Below are positions 19,061-28,279 of a DNA stretch of 64,000 nucleotides, in pieces; position 1 is the stretch's first letter, and every line of letters starts with the position of its first letter. Location: positions 186,001-250,000 of the forward strand of contig VANK01000007.1 in assembly GCA_008682415.1 (NCBI GenBank), in the 5' to 3' direction. The stretch is from Acidobacteria bacterium AB60. GTDB taxonomy: Bacteria; Acidobacteriota; Terriglobia; Terriglobales; Acidobacteriaceae. A program made the position numbers and the translations under genes. A model generated the notes under the pieces. The model did not search any database and had not been told where the DNA came from. It saw only the letters and a list, made by a program, of their open reading frames with translations.

Positions 19061-19321
19061 GGAGACCTCCGCAACAGCATTTCGTAGTGATCGCGACATT
19101 TCGGCTATTCCGAATATCTGCACCCGCGGCATCCCGCGGCCGGGGTAGCCGTCGGTTTTGAGATGCGTAATTGCCAAAGGGGGAAGGCTTGTCGCGCCGA
19201 CCTGCCGGTTTTCTTTGTTCCTGAAGTTTGCTGTCGCCGTGTTTCTCGTCGCAAGAAGAGGAGAAAACCCGGCCTGCGAACCAAGGCCGACCTCCTGGTA
19301 CGCTGAACGGGAGGGACAGAG

Positions 19322-19804
19322 TCAGGATTGCGCGGGGGCCCGTTGGGCCGTGAGGATGCGGTACTGGGAGAGCATCTTGAGACGCCACCGGAGGATCATG
19401 CCAAACGCGAGAATGAAGAAGAGACCGGCAGTTTGCTGGATCGTCAGAATGGAGTCGAAATAGTCGCGAGCAAAGTAGCGGATGGCCGCCAGAGCGATAA
19501 CGACGCCGAAAAAGGCGCTGGAGCGGCGCATCATGATCGCGTCCCCGTCACGCTCGAGCCGCGAGGTGGCCAGCAGTGGCCAGGCTAAGAGGACGGCGCC
19601 GATGAGAAAGGCAATGGCAGCCCACAGCAGCGGGACGCGGAACTGCGGAGAAAAAAACATGCAGAAACCGGTGGCCATGCCGAGTGGGGGAATGATGATC
19701 TTGCGGGCAGTGACGGCTGAGCGGCCTTCGCGGACGCGCCAGATCATCACGCCGATAAGGCCCAGGACAGAAGCGACAGCGGAGGTTTGAAGCGGGTTGA
19801 TCAC
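19322..19804 (-). CDS. CcdC-like (DUF1453) membrane protein
   Basis: 160 residues with a GTG start behind CAGGAAC. About five membrane helices are visible. The C-terminal segment MMRRSSAFFGVVIALAAIRY, followed by a further helix and ILRWRLKML, matches the CcdC/DUF1453 pattern. In Bacillus, CcdC lies in cytochrome c biogenesis loci, but its biochemical role is unclear. No cytochrome genes are adjacent here. The gene stands alone between the MBL gene and the sigma-54 activator. Confidence 0.75.
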   Translation of the reverse strand: MINPLQTSAVASVLGLIGVMIWRVREGRSAVTARKIIIPPLGMATGFCMFFSPQFRVPLLWAAIAFLIGAVLLAWPLLATSRLERDGDAIMMRRSSAFFGVVIALAAIRYFARDYFDSILTIQQTAGLFFILAFGMILRWRLKMLSQYRILTAQRAPAQS

Positions 19805-19975
19805 GAGTGTTCCTGAAGTTTTGGACGAATCCCGTCTTCAATCATTTTAAGCAAAAAGCGGATTTTGGGCACCTCGGGCCGGGGCGGTCGGGGGTGTGTG
19901 TCCCACCTTCACGACGAAGGAGAAGATGTCGCAAAGCTGGGACGTCGGTGTTACGGCGAGAGGGAAGGCCCCGGC

Positions 19976-21382
19976 TTATTGGACTCGCTGGGCTCCGCCG
20001 ACGGTTTCGAGGGGCTCAATCTCCCCGATCTCACCGCGGTCATTCAGGCGGATCAGGCGGTGGAGGTAGGCACGAGAGATACTCAGGCTTCGCGCTGCGA
20101 GGGTCTTGTTCCCGTTGTTTTCGCGGATCGCGTTTTCCGCCAGGCGAATCTTGTATTCACGTAGCTGACGCTCGAACGAGCCGCCGGGAATGAAGTCGGC
20201 AGTGTCGGCGACGGATTCTTCGCGTACGGTGTGGGGCAGGTCTTCGGCGCGGAGCGACGTTCCAGGAGCCAGAATGATGGCGCGCTGTATGACGTTTTCA
20301 AGCTCGCGGACATTGCCCGGCCAGGGATAGTTCTGGAGGAGCGACATGGCGGCAGGTTCGATGGCGACCATTGGCTTCTGGAAGAGGTCGGCGTAGTGCC
20401 GGAGGAAGTGGCTCGCGATCTGCGGGATGTCTTCGGCGTGCTCCTGCAGGGAGGGAGTTTCAATCTTCATCACATTGATGCGGTAGTAGAGATCCTGGCG
20501 AAACTTGCCCTGCGCTACTAACTCGCCCAGGTCCCGGTGCGTGGCGAAGATGAGCCGGGCGCGGAGCGGGAGCAGGCGGCTGCTGCCAAGTCGGCTGAAT
20601 TCACGCTGCTGCAGAACGCGCAGGAGCTTGACCTGCACGTAGGGGGTGAGCTCGCCGATTTCATCGAGGAAGAGGGTGCCATCGCCGGCTTGCTCGAAGA
20701 AGCCTTCGCGGGATCCGACGGTGCCGGTGAAGGCGCCTTTCTCATGGCCGAAGAGCTCTGCTTCAATCAGGGTCTCGGGAATGGCGCCGCACGCGACCGC
20801 TACAAAAGGCTTGTTCGCGCGGGAGCCGCGGTTGTGGATGGCGCGGGCGACGAGCTCCTTGCCGGTACCGCTCTCGCCGTTGATCAGTACGGAGGCGTCG
20901 ATATTGGACACGCAGTCGATAAGGTAGTGCACCCGCTGCATGGCTTCGCTGGCGCCCACCATGCAATCGCGGGCCTGCTCGGTGTCGAGAATGTCATCCG
21001 GTTCGTCCTGCTCTTTGAGGGCAGTGGCCTCGTAGGCGCGCCTTAGCATGATGCGAAGGTCGCGTACCGAAGGGGGACGACGAACGTAGCCGTAGGCTCC
21101 CTGACGAACCAATTCATTGGCGGTGGTACGGAGGGCGTCGTCGGCGAGGACCAACACCGTGATCTTGGATGCGATAAGGCGGCGGGCGCACTCGACGCGC
21201 TCACGAAGGGCGTTTTGGTTGGAATTCAGATCAAGGACCACTACTTGGCAGTCCTCTTCGGAAACCAGCCTCTTGATTCCGGTCTCGCTGGATTCAATGA
21301 AGAACTCGAATTCCCGTCCCAAGGCTGACGACAACAAAGGCCGCAAGGTGCGGTCCTGGGAAAACAGCACAACACGAATCAC
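19976..21382 (-). CDS. NtrC-family sigma-54 enhancer-binding protein, likely activator of the Tad pilus locus
   Basis: 468 residues with a GTG start. The N-terminal receiver-like domain (1-115) keeps the phospho-acceptor Asp51 (VVVLDLNSN). It has only one pocket acid (SQD10), and Arg replaces the usual Lys in YGYVRRPP, so it may act without phosphorylation. The AAA+ domain (about 140-375) has Walker A GESGTGKELVARAIHN, the sigma-54 contact loop GAFTGT (GAFTGA is usual), Walker B GTLFLDEIGEL, and the R-finger region. A Fis-type HTH closes the protein (NKTLAARSLSISRAYLHRL). It diverges from the Tad genes, and three promoters of the -24/-12 type lie within the locus. No histidine kinase is adjacent. 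Confidence 0.92.
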   Translation of the reverse strand: MIRVVLFSQDRTLRPLLSSALGREFEFFIESSETGIKRLVSEEDCQVVVLDLNSNQNALRERVECARRLIASKITVLVLADDALRTTANELVRQGAYGYVRRPPSVRDLRIMLRRAYEATALKEQDEPDDILDTEQARDCMVGASEAMQRVHYLIDCVSNIDASVLINGESGTGKELVARAIHNRGSRANKPFVAVACGAIPETLIEAELFGHEKGAFTGTVGSREGFFEQAGDGTLFLDEIGELTPYVQVKLLRVLQQREFSRLGSSRLLPLRARLIFATHRDLGELVAQGKFRQDLYYRINVMKIETPSLQEHAEDIPQIASHFLRHYADLFQKPMVAIEPAAMSLLQNYPWPGNVRELENVIQRAIILAPGTSLRAEDLPHTVREESVADTADFIPGGSFERQLREYKIRLAENAIRENNGNKTLAARSLSISRAYLHRLIRLNDRGEIGEIEPLETVGGAQRVQ

Positions 21383-21472
21383 GTTCGGTATCCCCGTTTA
21401 AATAAAGGGTTGTAGTGAAAGGTAATCTAGCATCACGTTACGACAAACACAATCAAATTACCAGGGCGGTGA

Positions 21473-21492
21473 GTACGTGAGTACTGTAGTAC
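21473..21492. promoter_or_regulatory. Triple GTAC direct repeat, candidate enhancer (UAS) for the sigma-54 activator
   Basis: GTAC occurs at 21473, 21481 and 21489, an exact 8-bp period (GTACGTGA GTACTGTA GTAC). A further GCGTACGC palindrome sits at 21562-21569. They lie about 65-160 bp upstream of the -24 element at 21633, the usual distance for enhancer sites. Similar GCGTAC/GTACGC motifs flank the pilin promoter. The assignment to the NtrC-type protein is inference. Confidence 0.4.
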
Positions 21493-21632
21493 GCAATCCT
21501 GGGAATTCAAGCTCTTCGGTGTCGTCGGAGTGTTGCAGTCGCGCCTTTTGGGTGTAAACAGGCGTACGCACACTTGCCGCGGATGATGACCTAAGTTCTT
21601 GTTCTGGATCAACTTGGGAATCCTCTCATCTT

Positions 21633-21648
21633 TGGAAGTGCGATTGCT
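21633..21648 (+). promoter_or_regulatory. Sigma-54 (-24/-12) promoter of the tad assembly operon
   Basis: TGGAAGTGCGATTGCT has GG at 21634-21635 and GC at 21646-21647, separated by exactly 10 bases. The -12 part, TTGCT, is perfect. It lies 39 bp before the first small gene of the operon (start 21687). Confidence 0.7.
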
Positions 21649-21686
21649 CTTTCCTGGGCACGAATTCCTTCTCAGGAGGCCTGGAG

Positions 21687-21851
21687 ATGCAATCGATCCT
21701 TATTGTGCCGGCACTCATGGTTCTGGCGGGGGCAGCGGTTACCGCGCCCGCTGTGGAAAACTCCAGCAATCGAGCCATTCTCTACTGGCTGGTTTTGCCC
21801 TCTCTTGCTGTCGGGGTTGCAGCCATGTTTGCACGCGCGGGGGCGTTTTAA
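21687..21851 (+). CDS. 54-residue two-helix membrane protein at the head of the tad operon
   Basis: MQSILIVPALMVLAGAAVTA..., 54 codons, starts seven bases after an AGGAGG site and 39 bp after a sigma-54 -12 element. It has two hydrophobic helices (about 3-22 and 31-49) joined by a short polar loop (PAVENSSNRA). The prepilin peptidase starts 8 bp downstream. The ribosome site, promoter and spacing make this a real gene, although it is short enough to be missed by annotation. No family was recognised. It could be a small assembly or regulatory membrane subunit of the pilus machine. Confidence 0.7.
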   Translation: MQSILIVPALMVLAGAAVTAPAVENSSNRAILYWLVLPSLAVGVAAMFARAGAF

Positions 21852-21859
21852 GGACCGGT

Positions 21860-22381
21860 ATGGGCATTCATTCTGTCGCATGGTGGCCGATGGTGGTGGT
21901 GTTGAGCGTGGCCACGCTCACTGATTTGCGCAGCCGCCGCATCCCGAACTGGCTTTCGCTGCCCTTCATGGCCTTCGGTCTCGGCCTGTCGGGCGGGATG
22001 AACGGCTGGCATGGCGTGCTACAGAGCGTGGAAGGGTTTGCGCTGGGTGCGGTGATCTTTGGGGCAATGCACTTTATGGGCGGGATGGGTATGGGCGATG
22101 TCAAGCTGGCCGCCGCCATCGGTGCGTGGATCGGTCCGGAGCAGCTAATGCTGGCGCTGGTGGTCACGGGCCTGGCGGGCGGCATCATGGCGCTGAGCTG
22201 GGCAATCTTCGGAGGTTTTACGGGGGAGCTCCTCCGGGGTTCGGGGGAGTTGGTCTTTGGATGGAAGGGGCGCAGCACGATGGCGCATCCCGAGCTGGTG
22301 CTGTCCAATCCGCGGACGCGCAAAATGCCGTATGCGCCCGCCATTGCGATCGGAACGCTGATCTCGTTTTTCGCCCGCTAA
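21860..22381 (+). CDS. cpaA: Prepilin peptidase, A24 family (TadV/CpaA)
   Basis: 173 residues from ATG at 21860 (AAGGA upstream). The longer open frame to 21599 runs through the small gene and is discounted. It is a polytopic inner-membrane aspartyl protease that cuts the leader of type IVb pilins. The two catalytic Asp are visible: Asp22 in TLTDLRSRRIPNW and Asp80 in GMGMGDVKLA (GxGD motif). It lacks the N-terminal methyltransferase domain of the PilD type, as expected for TadV. Its substrates are most likely the Flp pilins at 34080 and 34411. Confidence 0.92.
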   Translation: MGIHSVAWWPMVVVLSVATLTDLRSRRIPNWLSLPFMAFGLGLSGGMNGWHGVLQSVEGFALGAVIFGAMHFMGGMGMGDVKLAAAIGAWIGPEQLMLALVVTGLAGGIMALSWAIFGGFTGELLRGSGELVFGWKGRSTMAHPELVLSNPRTRKMPYAPAIAIGTLISFFAR

Positions 22382-22439
22382 CGGCGCTAATGAAGCCGTT
22401 CACGCCGCGGCTTCTATGTATTGAGGAATAGATAAGGCA

Positions 22440-23660
22440 ATGTTGCAGACCGCGTGGAGCAACAATTTGGACACGATGTTCCAGGACACTGACGCAATCG
22501 GGGCGAACGTTCTTTCCGTTGTTGTGATCGGACCGGACGAGCGACGCCGCGATGCAGTGGCCGGGGCTCTGGCCGGATCTTCCTGCGGCGTAGCTCGCCA
22601 GCTTCCGTTTTACCCGGAGCTCGATCAGGTTCCGCGCATGATCGAGCTGAACCATGATGTGGTGATCGTGGACCTGGACAGCAATCCGGAATACGCCCTG
22701 GAGATCGTGGAGAATCTCTGCGCGGGCAGCCAGGCGACGGTCATGGTGGTGTCGGCGTCCACGGACTCGGAGTTGATGATCCGCTGCATGCGGGCCGGGG
22801 CGCGCGAATTCTTGACGATGCCGGTGACGCAGAGCTCCATGGCCGAAGCCATGGTGCGGGCGTCGGTCCGGCGGCCCACGGTGAAGTCGAACAAGAAGGC
22901 CGATGGTCGGCTGTGCGTCTTCTGGGGAGCCAAAGGGGGAGCCGGGGTCACGACGATCGCTACGAACTTCGCCATCTCGTCGGCCACGGAGGCCGAGCAG
23001 AAGGTGCTGCTCATCGATCTAGATCTTCCGTTGGGGGATGCGGTGCTGAACCTCGGGTTGAGCCCGCAGTATTCGACCGCGGACGCGCTGCAGAACTTTG
23101 CCAGGCTGGACGCGACTCTTCTAAGCCGGCTGCTGGTGAAGCACAGCTCCGGATTGTCGGTGCTGGCCGCCCCGGGCAAGATCGTGCCAATGCAATCGTC
23201 AACGGAGGCGATTGACCGGTTGATCCAGGTTGCGCGGCAAGAGTTTGAATGCGTGGTGGTGGACACCGGCTCGCGCTTCGACCTGCTGGGGACCTCGTTG
23301 TTTCAGCCCAGCGCCATGGTGTACCTGGTGTCGCAGGTGGGGATCTCGGAGTTGCGCAATTCAAACAGGCTGGTTTCGGAGATGTTTTCCGCCGGGCGGC
23401 CCAAACTGGAAATCATTCTCAACCGCTTCTCAGGATCGTCTCTTGGTGTGGACGAAGAGCATATCACGCGCGCCTTGACGCGCAAGGCCGAATGGCGGGT
23501 GCCGGAAGATATAGCTACTGCGCGCAAGATGCAGGCAACTGCCACACCCCTGGCCTTATCGGATTCAGCGATCTCACGATCGATCAAGCAAATGGCGCGG
23601 GCAGCATGCGGGTTGGCGGCGGAGCCCGAGAAGAAGAAAAGAATAATTGGATTGTTCTAA
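22440..23660 (+). CDS. cpaE: CpaE/TadZ-like pilus localisation ATPase
   Basis: 406 residues. The N-terminal 130 residues form a receiver-like domain without a full acidic pocket (VVIGPDERRRDAVAGAL, VVIVDLDSNPE). A MinD/ParA-type ATPase follows: deviant Walker A WGAKGGAGVTTIATN, switch region VLLIDLDLPLGDAVLNLGL, and ECVVVDTGSRFD. TadZ proteins mark the pole or membrane site where the Tad machine assembles. The gene sits between the peptidase and the motor ATPase with short gaps, as in other tad operons. Confidence 0.9.
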   Translation: MLQTAWSNNLDTMFQDTDAIGANVLSVVVIGPDERRRDAVAGALAGSSCGVARQLPFYPELDQVPRMIELNHDVVIVDLDSNPEYALEIVENLCAGSQATVMVVSASTDSELMIRCMRAGAREFLTMPVTQSSMAEAMVRASVRRPTVKSNKKADGRLCVFWGAKGGAGVTTIATNFAISSATEAEQKVLLIDLDLPLGDAVLNLGLSPQYSTADALQNFARLDATLLSRLLVKHSSGLSVLAAPGKIVPMQSSTEAIDRLIQVARQEFECVVVDTGSRFDLLGTSLFQPSAMVYLVSQVGISELRNSNRLVSEMFSAGRPKLEIILNRFSGSSLGVDEEHITRALTRKAEWRVPEDIATARKMQATATPLALSDSAISRSIKQMARAACGLAAEPEKKKRIIGLF

Positions 23661-23671
23661 ACAGGAAAACA

Positions 23672-24964
<1,293 letters not shown>

Positions 24965-24983
24965 CAAGGAAAGGAGTGAATCG

Positions 24984-25958
24984 ATGGCAGTCGTAGCAAT
25001 CCTGGTGTTTATTGCGGTGTTCGCGTTGATCACTCCGGTGGTTCTGATCGCCAGCGGAGGGGCCAAGAAAAGCGAGAAGCAGCAGGCGGCGGCGGCGCTG
25101 GATACGGCGATCGGTGGCGTGGCGCGCGAATTGGGGAATGCAGTCGTCAACTTCCGTAAGAGCGAGACCGCGAGCGCGATTCCATGGCTGAACAAGAGGC
25201 TCGAATCACTCGACATCATTCCCCGGTTGCGTAAGATGCTGGCGCAGGCGGAGGTGAAGTGGACGCCCACGGCGCTGATTCTCATGACAGTGACGTGCTT
25301 CGCAATCCCGGGATACCTCGTCGACCTCCGCACCGGTTCTGTGCTGCTGGGATTGCTGGTAGGCGGTGCTGTGAGCCTGGTGCCTTCGGCATATGTGTGG
25401 TTCCTTCGAAGCAAGCGATTCAGCAAGTTTGAACAGGGGCTGCCCGAGGCGCTGGATCTGATGGTCAGCGCGTTACGGGTGGGGCACAGTTTCAACTCGG
25501 CGATGGGTCTGGTCACGCGGGAGTGCGCGGAGCCGGTGGGGCCGGAGTTCCGGATAGCTTTCGACGAGCAGAACTTCGGGTTGGAATTGCGCACCGCGTT
25601 GGAAAACCTGATCGACCGGGTGCCGATTCAGGATCTGCGCATGGTGGTCACGGCCATTCTGATCCAGCGCGAGAGCGGCGGCAACCTCGCCGAGGTGCTG
25701 GAGAAGACGGCAAACGTCATCCGTCAGCGCTTCCGGTTGAAAAAACAGGTGATGGTGCACACGGCCCAGGGCCGCCTGACCGGTTGGATTCTCACAATTC
25801 TGCCAATTGCGCTGGGCATCGGTCTATACATCGTGAATCCCGAGACCATGAGCTTGCTCTGGACGCGGGCCATCGGCATCAAGCTCATGTGGGGCGCCGG
25901 AGCCATGATGGTGATCGGCACTCTGATCATTCAGAAGATCGTCAGGATGGAGGTGTAA
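24984..25958 (+). CDS. tadB: Tad platform membrane protein TadB (T2SS F family)
   Basis: 324 residues from ATG at 24984, with a strong AAGGAG site. It has an N-terminal helix (VVAILVFIAVFALITPVVLI), a charged stretch, and a central helix pair. The T2SSF cytoplasmic domain contains LPEALDLMVSALRVGHSFNSAM and LRMVVTAILIQRESGGNLAEVLEK. Two C-terminal helices end with MMVIGTLIIQKIVRMEV. TadB and TadC together form the inner-membrane platform contacted by the CpaF motor. The tadC start is 6 bp after the stop. Confidence 0.92.
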   Translation: MAVVAILVFIAVFALITPVVLIASGGAKKSEKQQAAAALDTAIGGVARELGNAVVNFRKSETASAIPWLNKRLESLDIIPRLRKMLAQAEVKWTPTALILMTVTCFAIPGYLVDLRTGSVLLGLLVGGAVSLVPSAYVWFLRSKRFSKFEQGLPEALDLMVSALRVGHSFNSAMGLVTRECAEPVGPEFRIAFDEQNFGLELRTALENLIDRVPIQDLRMVVTAILIQRESGGNLAEVLEKTANVIRQRFRLKKQVMVHTAQGRLTGWILTILPIALGIGLYIVNPETMSLLWTRAIGIKLMWGAGAMMVIGTLIIQKIVRMEV

Positions 25959-25964
25959 GAGATC

Positions 25965-26879
25965 ATGGCGATCGCGATTCTGGCATTCTTCGGCGTCTTC
26001 CTGCTGATTGCGAGCGCAGGCCTGCTCCTGTTCTACCGCGAGACGATGGTCAAGCGCATTCAGTCGGTAATCAGCGGGAACAAGCCCCAGCCGAAGGAGA
26101 CAATCACCGGCAAGCTGCAATCGGCGAGCTCCTCAATTGGCGTGGTGGTGGAATCCCTGGAGAAGGTGATTCCGAAGTCGCAATCGGAGATCTCGGTCGT
26201 TCAGCAGCGGTTGATCCGGGCAGGTTTCCGCGAAGATGGGGCGGTGAAGTACTTCTACGGAAGCAAGGTCGTAGTCATCATCGCGCTCTGCCTGGTGGTG
26301 ACGCTCACCGGACTGGCCGCGAAGAGCCCGCTCATCTTCTACATCGCGGCGGTGGGCCTGGGGTATCTGGCGCCGGATTTCTGGCTGGGAAGGCGGATCA
26401 GTTCGCGGCAGTCGCGCATCCGGCTGACCCTGCCGGACCTGCTGGATCTGCTGGTCATCTGCGTGGAAGCGGGTTTGGGAATCGACCAGGCAACCGCCCG
26501 GGCCGCCAAGGAACTGGCGCCAACGCACCCGGTGATCGCCGATGAGCTGGACATTGTAGTTCTGGAACAACGCGCCGGTCGGCCTCGCGCCGATGCGTGG
26601 CGGCACATGGCGGAGCGCACGGATGTCGAGGTTGTGCGCAATCTGGTTTCGATGCTGGTACAGTCCGAGCAGTTCGGCACCAGCATCGCCAAGACTCTGC
26701 GGACTCACTCCGAGACGTTAAGGACGCAGCGTATTCAGACCGTGGAAGAGATGGCGGCGAAGACGACCGTCAAGCTGATCTTCCCGTTGGTGCTGTTCAT
26801 CTTCCCGTGTCTGTTTCTGGTGACTTTGGGCCCGGCAGTCATTTTGATGTCGGATGAATTCAAGAATTTCCTCCACTGA
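25965..26879 (+). CDS. tadC: Tad platform membrane protein TadC (T2SS F family)
   Basis: 304 residues. N-terminal helix AILAFFGVFLLIASAGLLLFY, then a conserved cytoplasmic domain with LPDLLDLLVICVEAGLGIDQA and LVSMLVQSEQFGTSIAKTLRTHSETLR. The C-terminal helices contain KLIFPLVLFIFPCLFLVTLGPA. This is the second half of the TadB-TadC platform. It is the last large gene of the operon that starts at the sigma-54 promoter; two micropeptide genes follow. Confidence 0.93.
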   Translation: MAIAILAFFGVFLLIASAGLLLFYRETMVKRIQSVISGNKPQPKETITGKLQSASSSIGVVVESLEKVIPKSQSEISVVQQRLIRAGFREDGAVKYFYGSKVVVIIALCLVVTLTGLAAKSPLIFYIAAVGLGYLAPDFWLGRRISSRQSRIRLTLPDLLDLLVICVEAGLGIDQATARAAKELAPTHPVIADELDIVVLEQRAGRPRADAWRHMAERTDVEVVRNLVSMLVQSEQFGTSIAKTLRTHSETLRTQRIQTVEEMAAKTTVKLIFPLVLFIFPCLFLVTLGPAVILMSDEFKNFLH

Positions 26880-26901
26880 GAGTGAAGAAAGGAGCTTATT
26901 T

Positions 26902-26997
26902 ATGGACAACGCCTCTATTATCCGGATCGTCGCTGGGGTGCTCTTCGTCCTGGTCCTGGGCCTTTTGGTTCAGCGCCGCCGCTCTCGCGTGAAGTAA
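26902..26997 (+). CDS. Tandem micropeptide 1 of the tad locus (31 residues, single helix)
   Basis: MDNASIIRIVAGVLFVLVLG-LLVQRRRSRVK, 31 codons, with an AAAGGAG site eight bases upstream and 22 bp after the tadC stop. It has a polar N-terminus of about six residues, one hydrophobic helix and a strongly basic tail (QRRRSRVK), predicted inside the cell. A paralogue follows at 27079. Two adjacent copies with conserved protein sequence and separate ribosome sites argue that both are translated. No family was recognised. Confidence 0.7.
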   Translation: MDNASIIRIVAGVLFVLVLGLLVQRRRSRVK

Positions 26998-27078
26998 GCG
27001 CGGGTGGAGGAGATTTCGGTAGGTGCGTCCTGCCGGAGTGTTTAAACCTAACTTAACGAGAGGAAAGGGATTCTATCA

Positions 27079-27171
27079 ATGGACTCGAATGTTATTCGCA
27101 TCGTCGCCGGCGTGCTCTTTGTTCTGGTACTGGGCCTCCTGGTTCAGCGCCGCCGCTCGCGCGTGAAGTAA
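27079..27171 (+). CDS. Tandem micropeptide 2 of the tad locus (30 residues, single helix)
   Basis: MDSNVIRIVAGVLFVLVLGL-LVQRRRSRVK, 30 codons, behind GAGGAAAGGG. It is identical to micropeptide 1 over the last 25 residues and differs only at the N-terminus (MDSNV against MDNASI). Many codons differ at the third base (for example GTTCTGGTACTG against GTCCTGGTCCTG), which suggests selection on the protein rather than a very recent DNA duplication. A strong hairpin lies 60 bp downstream and probably ends the operon. Confidence 0.7.
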   Translation: MDSNVIRIVAGVLFVLVLGLLVQRRRSRVK

Positions 27172-27230
27172 ACGCGCCTGCGGACGTCCTGGCCAGGTGG
27201 CTCCTGCCTGGCTCCCCACATCTGCGTCGG

Positions 27231-27276
27231 GGGATGACGAAGCGGGCGCCGGCCTTCCGCGCCCCCTCGTCATCCC
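27231..27276. terminator. Long hairpin ending the tad assembly operon
   Basis: GGGATGACGA-AGCGGGCGC pairs with GCGCCCCCTCGTCATCCC across a loop of about 9 bases. The stem has about 16-17 pairs with a small internal mismatch. No T-tract follows. Its position after the micropeptides and before the separately started PilZ gene fits a terminator or an RNA-stabilising 3' end. Confidence 0.7.
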
Positions 27277-27457
27277 GCCACGGTAACTCCGAAGGAACGG
27301 GCGGTTGCTCTTTCCTTGGGATGGGCTATGATTGCGGAATCACAATGTTATCTCAAAGGTAAATTCTTAGCAGGGTCCGGCGTTCTTCCCGTTCTGCATG
27401 GCGTTTGCTTCGTTTGCTGGTTTTGAACGGCTGGTTTCCGGGGTGTGGGAGAGTCTT

Positions 27458-28249
27458 ATGGAAAAACAACGGTATTGTGTCTACAACCAGACGAGTGAAT
27501 GCTTTCTGAGCCTCGGCGTCACACTTGGGACGAATACGCTTCTCCGTCTTAAGGGCGTGTTGACGAAGGGGCTGGGGCGCGGCGACGAAGGATGCTGGAT
27601 CACGCGGCCTGCCGGTCTGAACACCATGAGCGTTCTCTCCCTGCGCGACCTGGTGTATCTGGATGAGGATCACCGGGTTATTGATGTTATCGAGTCGTTC
27701 CGTCGGCTGTGCGTTGCACCGGAGCGCAAGGGTGCGGTCAGCCTGCTGGCGTTGCCGCCGCGGGCCATCTACTCCTCGCAGACCCAGCCTGGCAACCAAC
27801 TGGTAATCTGCCGCGCAGAAGAGATGGAGTTCCGGCTGCGCAGCACGCTGCAATCGGCGCTGGATGAATGCATGCCGACTGCGACAGACGGAAAGATGGC
27901 GGTGCCGTCCAAAAACTGGCTGCCCCCGGGATCCTCCAATAATCGTCGTGGAGCCATGCGCAAACGCTGGCCGCGACTGGTCGCCTACGACTCCAAGGGC
28001 AGTGCCATCGCGGTGCACGGCGTGCGCGATATCAGCGCGACCGGAATCTATGTGATGACCGAAGAGCGCTGGCCGGTGGGCGCGCAGGTCAAAATGAGTT
28101 TGCAGCGCACCGACAGTATCGACGAAAACGCTATGAACCCGATCACCGTGCAGCTGCGCGTGAGCCGCTGGGGCGATGACGGCGTGGGCCTGGAGTTCAT
28201 TCAGCAGGATGCGGAAGAGACCGCCCTGATGGCAATGCAGGTGCACTAA
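27458..28249 (+). CDS. DUF192-like / PilZ two-domain protein
   Basis: ATG at 27458 has a GGGAGAG site; an upstream ATG at 27398 would add 20 residues. Residues 1-125 align with DUF192. They share a YNQTSECFLSLGVTLG opening, LRLKGVLTKG.GRGDEGCWI, LRDLVYLDEDHRVIDVI and a final PGNQLVI. The same order appears in the free DUF192 protein at 32425 (RRKGLLGRAGLASGEGLWI, AIDLVYLDRNKRVLK). Residues about 165-263 form a PilZ domain with DISATG (DxSxxG). The upstream Arg cluster, RKRWPR, lacks exact RxxxR spacing, so c-di-GMP binding is uncertain. Its place inside the Tad locus suggests control of the pilus or its surface behaviour. Confidence 0.75.
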   Translation: MEKQRYCVYNQTSECFLSLGVTLGTNTLLRLKGVLTKGLGRGDEGCWITRPAGLNTMSVLSLRDLVYLDEDHRVIDVIESFRRLCVAPERKGAVSLLALPPRAIYSSQTQPGNQLVICRAEEMEFRLRSTLQSALDECMPTATDGKMAVPSKNWLPPGSSNNRRGAMRKRWPRLVAYDSKGSAIAVHGVRDISATGIYVMTEERWPVGAQVKMSLQRTDSIDENAMNPITVQLRVSRWGDDGVGLEFIQQDAEETALMAMQVH

Positions 28250-28255
28250 CGGAAT

Positions 28256-28279
28256 GCGGGGCTCCGCTCGAAGCCCCGC
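28256..28279. terminator. Hairpin after the DUF192-PilZ gene
   Basis: GCGGGGCT, loop CCGCTCGA, AGCCCCGC: a perfect 8-bp GC-rich stem seven bases after the stop codon. No T-run follows. Confidence 0.65.

Noticed and set aside
27315..27338. Possible fourth sigma-54 promoter before the PilZ gene (TGGGCTATGATTGCGG)
   Set aside because: GG and GC are separated by 9 bases rather than 10, a spacing that sigma-54 does not tolerate.
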